Assembly: GCF_964253035.1 (NCBI RefSeq)
Contig: NZ_CAXUQL020000001.1
Location: 3,162,001 to 3,226,000, forward strand
DNA from: Pseudorhodoferax sp032153935
Lineage (GTDB): Bacteria; Pseudomonadota; Gammaproteobacteria; Burkholderiales; Burkholderiaceae_C
Direction of reading: 5' to 3'
Length of the DNA: 64,000 nt
Of this stretch, positions 52,764 to 63,861 are shown in pieces (position 1 is the stretch's first letter; each line of letters begins with the position of its first letter). The notes beneath the pieces were generated by a model. It was given only the letters and a program-made list of their open reading frames with translations. It was not told the origin of the DNA and did no database searches. Position numbers and translations under genes: made by a program.

Positions 52764-53585
52764 TCAATTGCTCTTCTGGTAGATGCGCTCTTCGCGCACG
52801 AATTCCGTGAACGCGTTGGCCGCTGCCGAGAAGCGCAGCGATTCCTTGCTGCCCAGCCCGAGGAAGCCCTTGCGGCACAGCGCGTCGCGGAACAGACCGA
52901 GCGCACGGTCCTGCAGCGGCCGGTCGAAGTAGATCAGCACATTGCGGCAGGAGACCAGCTGCATCTCGGCGAACACCGAATCGGTGGCCAGGCTGTGGTC
53001 GGAGAACACCACGTTGCGGCGCAGGCTCTTGTCGAACACCGCGCGGCCGTAGGCGGCCGTGTAGTAGTCCGACAGCGAGCTCTTGCCGCCGGCGCGCTGG
53101 TGGTTGAGCGTGAAGCCGGCGATGCGGTCCAGCTCGTACACGCCAGCCTCGGCCTGCTGCAGCGCCTGCGGGTTGATGTCGGTGGCGTAGATCAGCGTGC
53201 GCTCCAGCAGGCCTTCCTCGCGCAACAGGATGGCCAGCGAATAGACCTCCTCGCCAGTGCTGCAGCCGGCCACCCAGACCTTGAGCGAGGGGTAGGTGCG
53301 CAGCAGCGGCACCACCTCGCGCCTGAGCGCGAGGAAGTAGTCCGGGTCGCGGAACATTTCGCTGACCTGCACCGTGAGGTAGTCCAGCAGCGCCGGAAAG
53401 AAGTCGGTCTGGTGCAGCACCTTGTCCTGCAGCTGCGACAGCGAGGTGCACGAGAAGCGCCCCATCGCGGCCTTGAGCCGGCGCCGCAGCGAAGCCTGCG
53501 CGTAGCCGCGGAAGTCGAAGTGCCAGCGCAGGTAGATGGCGTCCACGAGCAGGCCCATCTCGATGTCGAATGTGCGGTCGGACAT
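52764..53585 (-). CDS. cheR: CheR-type protein-glutamate methyltransferase
   Basis: This 273-residue SAM-dependent methyltransferase has the CheR N-terminal helical part (FRGYAQASLRRRLKAAMG), then the catalytic domain with SEMFRDPDYF, VWVAGCSTGEEVYSLAILLREE (SAM site), IYATDINPQAL and VSCRNVLIYFD. It is the first gene of the cheR-cheB-kinase operon. No chemoreceptor or cheA/cheW gene is nearby, so the module may act on non-chemotactic targets. Confidence 0.93.
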   Translation of the reverse strand: MSDRTFDIEMGLLVDAIYLRWHFDFRGYAQASLRRRLKAAMGRFSCTSLSQLQDKVLHQTDFFPALLDYLTVQVSEMFRDPDYFLALRREVVPLLRTYPSLKVWVAGCSTGEEVYSLAILLREEGLLERTLIYATDINPQALQQAEAGVYELDRIAGFTLNHQRAGGKSSLSDYYTAAYGRAVFDKSLRRNVVFSDHSLATDSVFAEMQLVSCRNVLIYFDRPLQDRALGLFRDALCRKGFLGLGSKESLRFSAAANAFTEFVREERIYQKSN

Positions 53586-53660
53586 CGGGCATGTCACCGT
53601 TGCGTTGCACGGCACAAGGCCTGCAACGTACAGAGCCGCGTCGCCCGCAGCGGTTCGAAA

Positions 53661-53680
53661 GGCCGCGGAGCAGGCCATGC
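53661..53680 (+). repeat. Intergenic repeat, copy 1
   Basis: A 20-base sequence here (starting GGCCGCGGAG and ending CAGGCCATGC) is present in inverted orientation at 58741-58760. Weaker similarity continues for about 40 bases on one side. It is probably part of an interspersed intergenic repeat family. Confidence 0.6.
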
Positions 53681-53765
53681 AAGGGCAGCCGCGGAACTGG
53701 CTCTGCCAGGCCGCCGGGGAGGTCTTGCAGACCGCGCCGTGCCAGTGGCCCGGCTCCTCGCCAGG

Positions 53766-53792
53766 CACAAAAGGTCCACTGGACCTTTTGTG
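53766..53792 (-). terminator. Long hairpin downstream of the 1156-aa kinase gene
   Basis: Perfect 13-base arms (53766-53778 and 53780-53792) have a single central base; each arm holds a run of four A or T. It is placed about 60 bases after the kinase stop on the minus strand, so it is the likely terminator. Confidence 0.6.
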
Positions 53793-53853
53793 TCCGGGCT
53801 CGGCCCCCGCCGCGCAGCAGAGGGGGGAGCGGCGAAGCCGCTTGGGGGGTGTT

Positions 53854-57324
<3,471 letters not shown>

Positions 57325-57562
57325 AGCCGTTGCCGGGTGCGGCCGCAGGGGGCGCGCGTGGCGTGGCGTGGCGGGGCAGGGGCGTGGAACATGGGCATGA
57401 GGAGCGGGATTCTAGAAACCGAGACGCCGCCTTCTTGTAGGACCAGTCCTATGCGCTTGTCGGAAAGCAGCGGGGCAGGGTCTTCGGGCCTGCCGAATGG
57501 GCCTGCAATGCGCCCTCTATACTGCGCCGCCGCCCCATTGCCCGTTGCAAGGACCACCCGCC

Positions 57563-58636
57563 ATGACCTCAGCAGAACAACACCCCGCGCTGGCCGCCGT
57601 GCTGGCGGTGCTGGCGCGTGAAACCCAGGCGCCGGTGGCGCCTGCGGTACAGGCGGAGCTCGCCACCATCCTGGCGGCGCGCCGCGATGTGCCGGCCGAA
57701 CTGGCGGTCGACCAGCGCGAAGTCACCATCCTCGTGGCCGACCTGCGCGGCTTCACGGCGCTGACGGCCACGCAGCCGGCCGGCACCATCGTGACCATGC
57801 TGAACCTGTGCCTGTCCAAGCTCTCGGAGGTGGTGTTCCGCTACGAGGGCGTGATCGACAAGTTCAACGGCGATTCGCTGACCGTGCTGTTCGGCGCGCC
57901 CACTGCGCGCGAGGACGACGTGTTGCGCGCGCTGTGCTGCGCGGTGGAGATGCAGCTGGCCATGCGCGACTTGAACAACCACTACCTGCGCCGCCAGATG
58001 CCCGAGCTGCACCTGGGCATCGGCGTGAACACGGGCATGGTCATGGCCGGGCGCTTCGGCAGCCAGGCCTACTCGGAATACGCCGTGATCGGCAACCAGG
58101 TCAGCCTGGCCTCGCGCATCGAATCCTTCAGCCTGCGCGGCCAGGTGCTGATCAGCGAGAACACCTACGCGCGCTGCAACGGCGTGGCCTCGGCCACCGA
58201 GCCCAAGGAAGTGTTCGTGGCCGGCAAGAGCCTGCCCGTCAAGGTGCGCGAGCTGATCGCCATCGCCTCGCGGCGCCTGAAGGTGCCGCGCCAGGAATTC
58301 CGCCGCAGCCACCGCGTGGAGGTGCGCGTGCCCTGCAGCCTGCGCCGGCTCGACAACGAGCAGCCCGTGGGCGAGCCGCAGCGCGCGTTGATCCGCGACG
58401 TGGGCTACCACGGCCTGCTGCTCGAGCTGGAGCGCCCGCTGGCCGTGCAGGACGAGGTGGCGCTGGCCTTCGACCTGACACTGGTGGACTACCAGGTGAA
58501 CGACGTGCGCGCCCGCGTGGCCAAGGTCAAGCGCGAGGAAGGCCGGCTGCTGGCCGGCCTGGAGTTCACGCACATCGGCGTGGAGACCAACGCCAAGATC
58601 CAGATGTTCGTGCAGCTGCTGGTGGGGGCGGGCTGA
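57563..58636 (+). CDS. Class III cyclase-like domain fused to PilZ
   Basis: The product has 357 residues. The first about 235 form a class III adenylate/guanylate cyclase domain. Metal-binding Asp60 (ILVADLRGFT) and Asp104 (DKFNGDSLTVLFG), the purine-contacting Lys100 and the transition-state Arg185 are present, but the paired Asn is Ser181 (GNQVSLASR). The C-terminal part (about 245-350) is PilZ-like with RRSHR at 247-251, while the second motif reads DVGYHG, with Gly281 in place of the usual Ser. It has no membrane segment. Both domains may be partly degenerate, so cyclic-di-GMP control of a cAMP output is possible but not certain. The start follows AAGGA. Confidence 0.9.
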   Translation: MTSAEQHPALAAVLAVLARETQAPVAPAVQAELATILAARRDVPAELAVDQREVTILVADLRGFTALTATQPAGTIVTMLNLCLSKLSEVVFRYEGVIDKFNGDSLTVLFGAPTAREDDVLRALCCAVEMQLAMRDLNNHYLRRQMPELHLGIGVNTGMVMAGRFGSQAYSEYAVIGNQVSLASRIESFSLRGQVLISENTYARCNGVASATEPKEVFVAGKSLPVKVRELIAIASRRLKVPRQEFRRSHRVEVRVPCSLRRLDNEQPVGEPQRALIRDVGYHGLLLELERPLAVQDEVALAFDLTLVDYQVNDVRARVAKVKREEGRLLAGLEFTHIGVETNAKIQMFVQLLVGAG

Positions 58637-58740
58637 CTGGAACCACCCCCGTTTGGACTTCTCACTGCGTGTAGAAGTCCGATACCCCCTCCAGGGGGCG
58701 CCGCCAGCGCCCGGGCAAAGCCCGTTCGCGGCGTCTGCTG

Positions 58741-58760
58741 GCATGGCCTGCTCCGCGGCC
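58741..58760 (-). repeat. Intergenic repeat, copy 2
   Basis: Inverted match of the 20-base sequence at 53661-53680; the neighbouring bases 58700-58740 are also related. It lies in the 185-base gap after the cyclase gene. Confidence 0.6.
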
Positions 58761-58821
58761 TCCTGAGCCGTGGATGACGCGCCGGTCCCGTGTCCTGAGG
58801 GCGGCGCGCGGCGCGTGAGGC

Positions 58822-59442
58822 CTACAGGCGTGCCTCGCGCAGGTCCGCCGGTGCGCCGCCCAGCAGCTTGGCCTTGAGCGCAGGGTCGGTCGGCTTTTCG
58901 CCGAGCCAGACCATCAGCAGCGCGTCGTAGACGGCCCGGTTGCGCATCGGCGCTGCCAGCGGCTTGCGGTTGAGCGCGACCACGGCGCCCACGCCTGGCA
59001 CCCAGTCCAGTGTCAGCGTGTCGCCGCGGCGCAGGCCACCGGGCCGCCGGCCGATCGTGTTGGCCAGGCTCAGCAGCTGCCCGCGCAGCTCGGCGCTGGC
59101 GAAGCGCTCGGACGACAGGTCGCTCATGACGGCTTCGGAGAAGTCGTCGCCGCTGATGTCGCGCAGCGGCACGATGGTCATGCGGCGTGGCCCGTCGGTG
59201 GCCAGCACTGCGTCGGTATGCTGCGCGCGGTCGGGCAGGTACAGGCCCATGGCGTAGACCTTGAACACCAGCCGCCGGGCGATGCCCGCGCCGTTGAGTT
59301 GCAGATTCTGGCCGCCGACCAGGGCAGATTCCTCCAGCGTCACCTCGCCCAGGTCGACCGCCGGCAGCGCCGGCAGGCAGGCGATGGCGCCGGCCGTGGC
59401 GCAGGCGGTGGCCAGGAGCTTGCGGATGCGTCGCAGGGTCAT
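58822..59442 (-). CDS. Exported chalcone-isomerase-like protein
   Basis: This 206-residue protein has a signal peptide (LLATACATAGAIACLPALPA). A chalcone isomerase-like fold follows: LVFKVYAMGLYLPDRAQ, RRMTIVPLRDISGDDF and TLTLDWVPGVGAVVALNRKPL. Bacterial proteins of this family are thought to bind fatty acids or other small molecules rather than make flavonoids. It is the last gene of a four-gene operon, 19 bases after the FlgH-like gene. Confidence 0.87.
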   Translation of the reverse strand: MTLRRIRKLLATACATAGAIACLPALPAVDLGEVTLEESALVGGQNLQLNGAGIARRLVFKVYAMGLYLPDRAQHTDAVLATDGPRRMTIVPLRDISGDDFSEAVMSDLSSERFASAELRGQLLSLANTIGRRPGGLRRGDTLTLDWVPGVGAVVALNRKPLAAPMRNRAVYDALLMVWLGEKPTDPALKAKLLGGAPADLREARL

Positions 59443-59461
59443 GCTGTGCTCCTCGGGCCGC

Positions 59462-60184
59462 CTACCAGACCGACAGCGTGCTGGTCAGCACGCGCTGCAG
59501 CCAGCTGCGCGAGGCGGCCTCCGAGATGTCGCCCTTGCCGCCGACCTCCACGCGCGCCTGCGCCACGTCGACCGAGGCCACGACGTTGCCGTCGCGCAGG
59601 TCCTTGGGGTCGACGATGCCCGAGAAGCGCAGCATGGTGTAGTCGCCGCGCACCAGCACGCTGCGCTCGCCGGCCACCAGCAGGTTGCCATTGGGCAGCA
59701 CGTTGATGACCGAGGCCGCCAGCTGGCCCGAGAAGCTGCTGGTGTTCTCGGCGCTGCCGCTGCCCTTGTACGAATCGCTGCCCGAGGCCGTGACGTCCAG
59801 GTTCAGGATGCCCTTCAGGACGCTCCAGGTGTCCTCGCCGGTGCCAGGGCCCTTGCTCGCCACGGCGTTCTCGCGGCTGGTGCTGTTGGCGATCTTGTTG
59901 CTGCTGGCCAGGTTCTCGGCGATGTCGACCTTGAGCGTGTCGCCGATGCGGCGCGGCTTGGCGCGGCCCGCGTACGAGAACACCATGGGCTGGCCGAGCT
60001 GGTAGATGGCGCCGTTGTTGACGCGCTCCACGTTCGGCGGCTTGGGGATGGGTGGCGCGTAGCTGGGCTGTACCGGCACCGCGGGCGGAGTCTGGAACAG
60101 CGCGCAGCCGGGCAGGGCCAGCGCGACACAGAGCAGGGCGGTCCAGGCCGTGCGGCGTGCCGGCTCAGCAGTTGTTCGGGTCAT
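59462..60184 (-). CDS. FlgH-like lipoprotein (flagellar L-ring family), orphan
   Basis: The product has 240 residues with a lipoprotein leader (LLCVALALPGCALF). The FlgH-like body has GAIYQ, RRIGDTLKVDIAENLASSNKI and VINVLPNGNLLVAGERSV, followed by LRFSGIVDPKDLRDGNVVASVDVAQARVEV. These are the L-ring protein signatures. No other flagellar gene is in the window; its neighbours are a lipoprotein and a chalcone-isomerase-like protein. It may be a paralogue used as an outer-membrane ring or bushing outside the flagellum. It overlaps the upstream lipoprotein gene by 20 bases. Confidence 0.87.
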   Translation of the reverse strand: MTRTTAEPARRTAWTALLCVALALPGCALFQTPPAVPVQPSYAPPIPKPPNVERVNNGAIYQLGQPMVFSYAGRAKPRRIGDTLKVDIAENLASSNKIANSTSRENAVASKGPGTGEDTWSVLKGILNLDVTASGSDSYKGSGSAENTSSFSGQLAASVINVLPNGNLLVAGERSVLVRGDYTMLRFSGIVDPKDLRDGNVVASVDVAQARVEVGGKGDISEAASRSWLQRVLTSTLSVW

Positions 60185-60797
60185 ACGGGAGCTCCTCTTT
60201 CGCGCGCTGCGCGACGTTCAGGCATTTGTAGAAGCCGACGTTCTCGGCGCCAGTGACCAGGGCCGTCACGACGGGCGCGATCTTCTGGCGCGTCGTGGCC
60301 CATTTGTCGGTGCGCAGGCCGTCGGCCATCACGTAGTGGCTGGACGAGAGCACCTGGCCCTCGCTGGTGCGCAGCGTGAGCGCGGCGGCGCTGATGTAGG
60401 GGCGCGGCAGCGGCGTCAGCGGCTGCGTGTCCCATTCGATCCAGGCAGCGTAGTGCAGCCAGACCTTGCAGCCGGGCACCTGCTGCAGTTCCTCGTAGAC
60501 ACGGCTGTCCACGCGGTGGCTGCGCAGCGACTGCTGCAGCGCGGGCACCATATCGGCGACCTCGGCCTGCGGATTGAACGCGATGCACAGCTCGCGCACC
60601 GGCGCGTGCGGGTGGTAGACGGTGTGGCTGGCCTCGCTGTCGGCGCGCTCCAGCGCCAGGCTGGCCACGGCACCCGCACCCTTGACGACCTCCCACGCCG
60701 GCCAGGGGCTGATGATGCTGCAGCCGCCCGACAGGGCCGCCGCCACGGCGCCGAGCGCCAGCACCATGCGTCGCAGCCGTGGTTCAGATGATTTCAT
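60165..60797 (-). CDS. Lipoprotein of unknown function
   Basis: The product is a 210-residue lipoprotein (leader ends ALSGGCSII). The mature part has VRELCIAFNPQAEVADMVPALQQSLR and VPGCKVWLHYAAWIEWD, then a C-terminal helix. This resembles in outline the Sbal_3080-type lipoproteins (CI.NP at the start, C in the middle, W-D), but I am not certain. It overlaps both neighbours (14 bases with the Ala-rich gene, 20 with the FlgH-like gene), so the operon is tightly coupled. Confidence 0.8.
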   Translation of the reverse strand: MKSSEPRLRRMVLALGAVAAALSGGCSIISPWPAWEVVKGAGAVASLALERADSEASHTVYHPHAPVRELCIAFNPQAEVADMVPALQQSLRSHRVDSRVYEELQQVPGCKVWLHYAAWIEWDTQPLTPLPRPYISAAALTLRTSEGQVLSSSHYVMADGLRTDKWATTRQKIAPVVTALVTGAENVGFYKCLNVAQRAKEELPYDPNNC

Positions 60798-61329
60798 CGA
60801 TGCCCCGGCTCACGACGTTGGCTGCCATGGCCGCGTACAGGCCGATCTGGCCGGCGGTGGAGGTGATGCCGTCGACCACGCTGGAGGCCGCATCGCCGAC
60901 GGTATCGGCCGCGTCGGATGCGGCGTCGCCCACGGCATCGACGGCATCGCCGATGGCCGAACCCACCCCGCCGACGAACGATGCGACGCTGTCATAGGCG
61001 GCCACGCCCGCGTCGGCGACCGCTTCGATGGCGTCCTCGCCTGCGTCCCAGACGGATGCGAGTCCGTCCTGCACCGCCTGGACCACGGAGGTGCCGCCGT
61101 CGACCACGCTGGCGGCCGTGCTGGCCACACCGCGCACGGCGCTGGAGGCGGCGGTGCCCGCGTTCTGGACTTCCTTGCCCAGGCGTTCGAGCCCCTGCGC
61201 GCTCAGCGACACGACCGTGCTGGCAGCGGCTGCCGCCGGCTTGGCGCTGGCGAGCTGGCTGCCGACGCGCTGCACCGCCTGGGCCGCGGTCGCCAGGCCT
61301 GTCGCCGTGGCCGATGTGATGGGATTCAT
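60784..61329 (-). CDS. Ala/Val/Asp-rich helical protein (181 aa)
   Basis: This low-complexity protein is built of short helical repeats (VGDAASDAADTVGDAASSVVDG, AIGDAVDAV). It has no signal peptide at the N-terminus (MNPITSATATGLATAAQAVQ). The pattern suggests amphipathic helices that bind a membrane or polymer surface, somewhat like phasins, but no family is recognised. AAGGAG is seven bases before the ATG. It is the first gene of the operon with the lipoprotein, FlgH-like and chalcone-isomerase-like genes. An IS30 element begins only 31 bases upstream of its start codon. Confidence 0.72.
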   Translation of the reverse strand: MNPITSATATGLATAAQAVQRVGSQLASAKPAAAAASTVVSLSAQGLERLGKEVQNAGTAASSAVRGVASTAASVVDGGTSVVQAVQDGLASVWDAGEDAIEAVADAGVAAYDSVASFVGGVGSAIGDAVDAVGDAASDAADTVGDAASSVVDGITSTAGQIGLYAAMAANVVSRGIDEII

Positions 61330-61360
61330 CCGGTACTCCTTGGGTCGGGTGGTTTGAAGT

Positions 61361-62465
61361 GGCGGCCTCAAATCGGAAGTGCAACACCCCTTGAAGTAAG
61401 GTGTTCACATGCAACCCGCGATCCGATATGACCAGCTCCAGCCCGAAGACCGCATGACGATTGCGAGCTTGCTCCAACGCAACTGCGGCGTACGGGCGAT
61501 AGCCCGCATGCTGGGGCGCGCGCCATCGACCATCAGCCGCGAGTTGGGGCGCAACACGCCTGCCGACACCGCATACGGTTCGCACCACGCCCAGCTGGCT
61601 TGCCGGGCGCGCCGACTCCAGGCGCGCCCTGCTGCCAAACTGTCTGCGGACAGCTTGTCCTGGAGCCTGGTGATGACGTTGCTGGACTGGAAGTGGTCGC
61701 CCCAGCAGATCGCCGCTACGCTCAAGCGCACGTTCCCCAACGAGCCCGCCCGCCACGTGTCCCACGAAACCATCTACACGGCCATCTACGCGCTGCCCCG
61801 GGGCGAGCTGCGCCGCCAGCTCATCGCCTGCCTGCGTCATGGCCGCAGCACGCGGCTGCCGCGCAGCCGTGGTACCGACCGGCGTGGGCAGATCCCCGAG
61901 ATGGTCAGCATCCACGTGCGTCCGCCCGAGATCGAGGACCGCGTGATGCCCGGCCACTGGGAGGGCGACTTCATCAAAGGCGCAGGCAACAAGTCCTCCG
62001 TGGGCGTTCTGGTGGAGCGCTCCAGCCGCCTGGTGCTGCTGGCCAAGATGGACGACGCCACGGCCAGCTCGGCGCTGGCCGGCTTCACGGCCAAGCTCAA
62101 CGCGATTGCCGACCCGATGCGCAAGAGCTTCACGTACGACCAAGGCAAGGAGATGAGCTACCACCGGCAGCTGGCCGCCGCCACGGGCGTGCGGGTGTAC
62201 TTCTGCGACCCGCACAGCCCCTGGCAGCGCGGCACCTGCGAGAACACCAACGGACTGCTGCGCCAGTACCTGCCCAAGGGCACCGATCTGAGCGTGCACA
62301 GCCAGGACGATCTGGATGCCATCGCCGACAGCTTGAACGGCAGGCCTCGCGCCACCCATGGCTTCAACACGCCGCTGGCGGTGTTCGCGCACTTGCTGGC
62401 CATGGCCCAGCAGGCCCCTGTTCTCGCTCAATAACCACGTGTTGCGCTTCGGTCTTGAAACCGCC
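61361..62465 (+). mobile_element. IS30-family insertion sequence
   Basis: The element is 1105 bp with 26-base imperfect terminal inverted repeats (61361-61386 and 62440-62465; 20 of 26 match, both beginning GGCGG and ending GCAACA). It is flanked by the direct repeat AGT (61358-61360 and 62466-62468), the 2-3 bp duplication expected for IS30 elements. It carries one intact transposase gene. It lies in the leader of the leftward four-gene operon. Confidence 0.9.
61409..62434 (+). CDS. IS30-family transposase
   Basis: This 341-residue transposase has an N-terminal helix-turn-helix (ASLLQRNCGVRAIARMLGRAPSTISREL) and a DDE catalytic core with Asp187 (GHWEGDFIKG), Asp244 (TYDQGKEMS) and Glu278 (GTCENTNGLLRQYLPKG). 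The IS30 signature HETIYTAIYA is present too. The length is complete and no frameshift is seen, so it should be active. Confidence 0.95.
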   Translation: MQPAIRYDQLQPEDRMTIASLLQRNCGVRAIARMLGRAPSTISRELGRNTPADTAYGSHHAQLACRARRLQARPAAKLSADSLSWSLVMTLLDWKWSPQQIAATLKRTFPNEPARHVSHETIYTAIYALPRGELRRQLIACLRHGRSTRLPRSRGTDRRGQIPEMVSIHVRPPEIEDRVMPGHWEGDFIKGAGNKSSVGVLVERSSRLVLLAKMDDATASSALAGFTAKLNAIADPMRKSFTYDQGKEMSYHRQLAAATGVRVYFCDPHSPWQRGTCENTNGLLRQYLPKGTDLSVHSQDDLDAIADSLNGRPRATHGFNTPLAVFAHLLAMAQQAPVLAQ

Positions 62466-62884
62466 AGTGGATGAATCCTAGGGGGCGGATCTGATTTTCT
62501 TTCTTGAATAAGGAGTGTGAATGCGCGCCAATAGGGGATTATCGTTTGACGTGATATTTCGTCATATTCCGTTGATTTCAATTATTTTGAAGATTATTGA
62601 TTTAAAAAGACTTAACAATACTTTTCGTGACGCTGAATGACGGAGTCTTTTCGTTGGATCGGGCAGGGATTCAATCCATTGATAATGCGGGTGGCGCTGC
62701 TTTGGGTGCGGCAGAATGCGCCGCATTTGATCGCCGCGGGAGATTGGTGACGCCGTGTGATGCGGCGGTGCCGATGGCACGCGGCGTCACACAACGGCGG
62801 AGCCGCTTCACCGAGCGGACAAGCGGGGCGGCGAAGATGCGGGCTGCGCTGTCCGCTCGAACAACCACAACCCAGATCCAAGCC
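62466..62884. other. AT-rich region between IS30 and response regulator gene
   Basis: About 420 bases hold the most AT-rich stretch of the window (roughly 62530-62630). It should contain the former promoter of the leftward Ala-rich operon, now cut off by the IS30 element, and the promoter of the response regulator. One small reading frame (62521-62640) is listed separately. Confidence 0.55.
62521..62640 (+). CDS. Possible small ORF (39 aa)
   Basis: An ATG lies eight bases after AAGGAG. The 39-residue product is basic with a hydrophobic middle (HIPLISIILKIIDLKRL) and is encoded by unusually AT-rich DNA. It could be a leader peptide, a small membrane peptide or the remains of a gene disrupted by the IS30 insertion. 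Only the ribosome site supports it. Confidence 0.3.
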   Translation: MRANRGLSFDVIFRHIPLISIILKIIDLKRLNNTFRDAE

Positions 62885-63619
62885 ATGCCATCCGTGGAGT
62901 CCGCCAAGCCCTTCCATGCCTACATCGTCGAAGACGACGACGCGCTGCGCGACATGCTGTGCGCCTACCTGGGCCGCCACGGCCTGGAGGTGACCAGCAT
63001 GCGCAGCGCCGAAGAGCTGCTGCAGCGCATGCACCGCCAGCGCCCCGACCTGATCGTGCTGGACGTGGGCCTGCCCGGCATGTCGGGCCTGCAGGCCTGC
63101 CAGCGCATGCGCGCCGAGGGCGACCGCGTGCCCATCATCCTGCTGACGGCCTTCAGCGAGGAGGTCGACCGCATCATCGGCCTGGAGATGGGCGCCGACG
63201 ACTACCTGGGCAAGCCCTTCTCGGCGCGCGAGCTGCTCGCGCGCATCAACGCCGTGATGCGGCGCGCCTCGTTCATCCCCGGCGCGCCGATCGAGGCGCG
63301 CCGCACCGTGCGCGTGGGTCCCTTCCTGTTCGCGCTGGACTCGCGCAGCCTGCACCGCGGCGAGGAGGTGCGCGTGCTCAACACGGTGGAATACGCGCTG
63401 CTGGCCGAGCTCACGGCCAACCCCTCGGTGCCGGTCTCGCGCGAACGCCTGCTGGCCGTCTCGCACAGCCGCGGCGACGAGGTCATGCTGCGCGCAGTGG
63501 ACGCCGCCATCATGCGGCTGCGCAAGCTGATCGAGCCCGAGCCGGCCTCGCCGCGCTTCATCCAGACCGTGCGCAGCCACGGCTACATGTTCGTGCCCAT
63601 GGACGCATTGCTGGCCTGA
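62885..63619 (+). CDS. OmpR-family response regulator
   Basis: This 244-residue regulator has a receiver domain (AYIVEDDDALRDM, phosphoacceptor in LIVLDVGLPGMSG, Thr in LLTAF, Lys in LGKPFSA) and a C-terminal winged helix (about 140-240; VLNTVEYALLAELTANPSVPVSRERLLAV, VDAAIMRLRKLIEPEP, IQTVRSHGYMFV). The start at MPSVESAKP is chosen because upstream in-frame codons do not look like protein. A probable sensor kinase gene follows 242 bases downstream, across an inverted-repeat element. Confidence 0.9.
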   Translation: MPSVESAKPFHAYIVEDDDALRDMLCAYLGRHGLEVTSMRSAEELLQRMHRQRPDLIVLDVGLPGMSGLQACQRMRAEGDRVPIILLTAFSEEVDRIIGLEMGADDYLGKPFSARELLARINAVMRRASFIPGAPIEARRTVRVGPFLFALDSRSLHRGEEVRVLNTVEYALLAELTANPSVPVSRERLLAVSHSRGDEVMLRAVDAAIMRLRKLIEPEPASPRFIQTVRSHGYMFVPMDALLA

Positions 63620-63839
63620 GAAGCTGTGAACGAACCCCTCACGACCACGCGAGGCCTGATGACGGCCTGCCTGCATCGCCATCGTCGCGCCCAGGGCCGC
63701 GCCCTTCGGGCCGGGGCGCGCCGAGCCACATGCGCGCGTTGCAGTCCTTGCCCGGGCACCAGCCCGGGCGGCGGCCTGCGCCTTCGCCTGTGGCCCGGCG
63801 CACCCCGTCGTGGCCGCGATCGGTTCATTCACAGCTTCT
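63619..63839. repeat. 221-bp element with 18-bp inverted ends
   Basis: The left end (63619-63636) and right end (63822-63839) are inverted copies matching at 17 of 18 positions (AGAAGCTGTGAA-N-GAACC). The inside is GC-rich, with smaller dyads such as GGCCGCGCCCTTCGGGCCGGG, and no gene. It begins at the last base of the regulator stop codon and ends just before the next gene. It looks like a MITE-type or palindromic intergenic element. Confidence 0.65.
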
Positions 63840-63861
63840 GAACGCCGCGCGTTCGCCTGCC

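Noticed and set aside
62627..62884. N-terminal extension of the OmpR-type regulator by 86 codons
   Set aside because: The extension resembles no receiver sequence and runs through AT-rich promoter-like DNA; the receiver begins properly after the chosen ATG.
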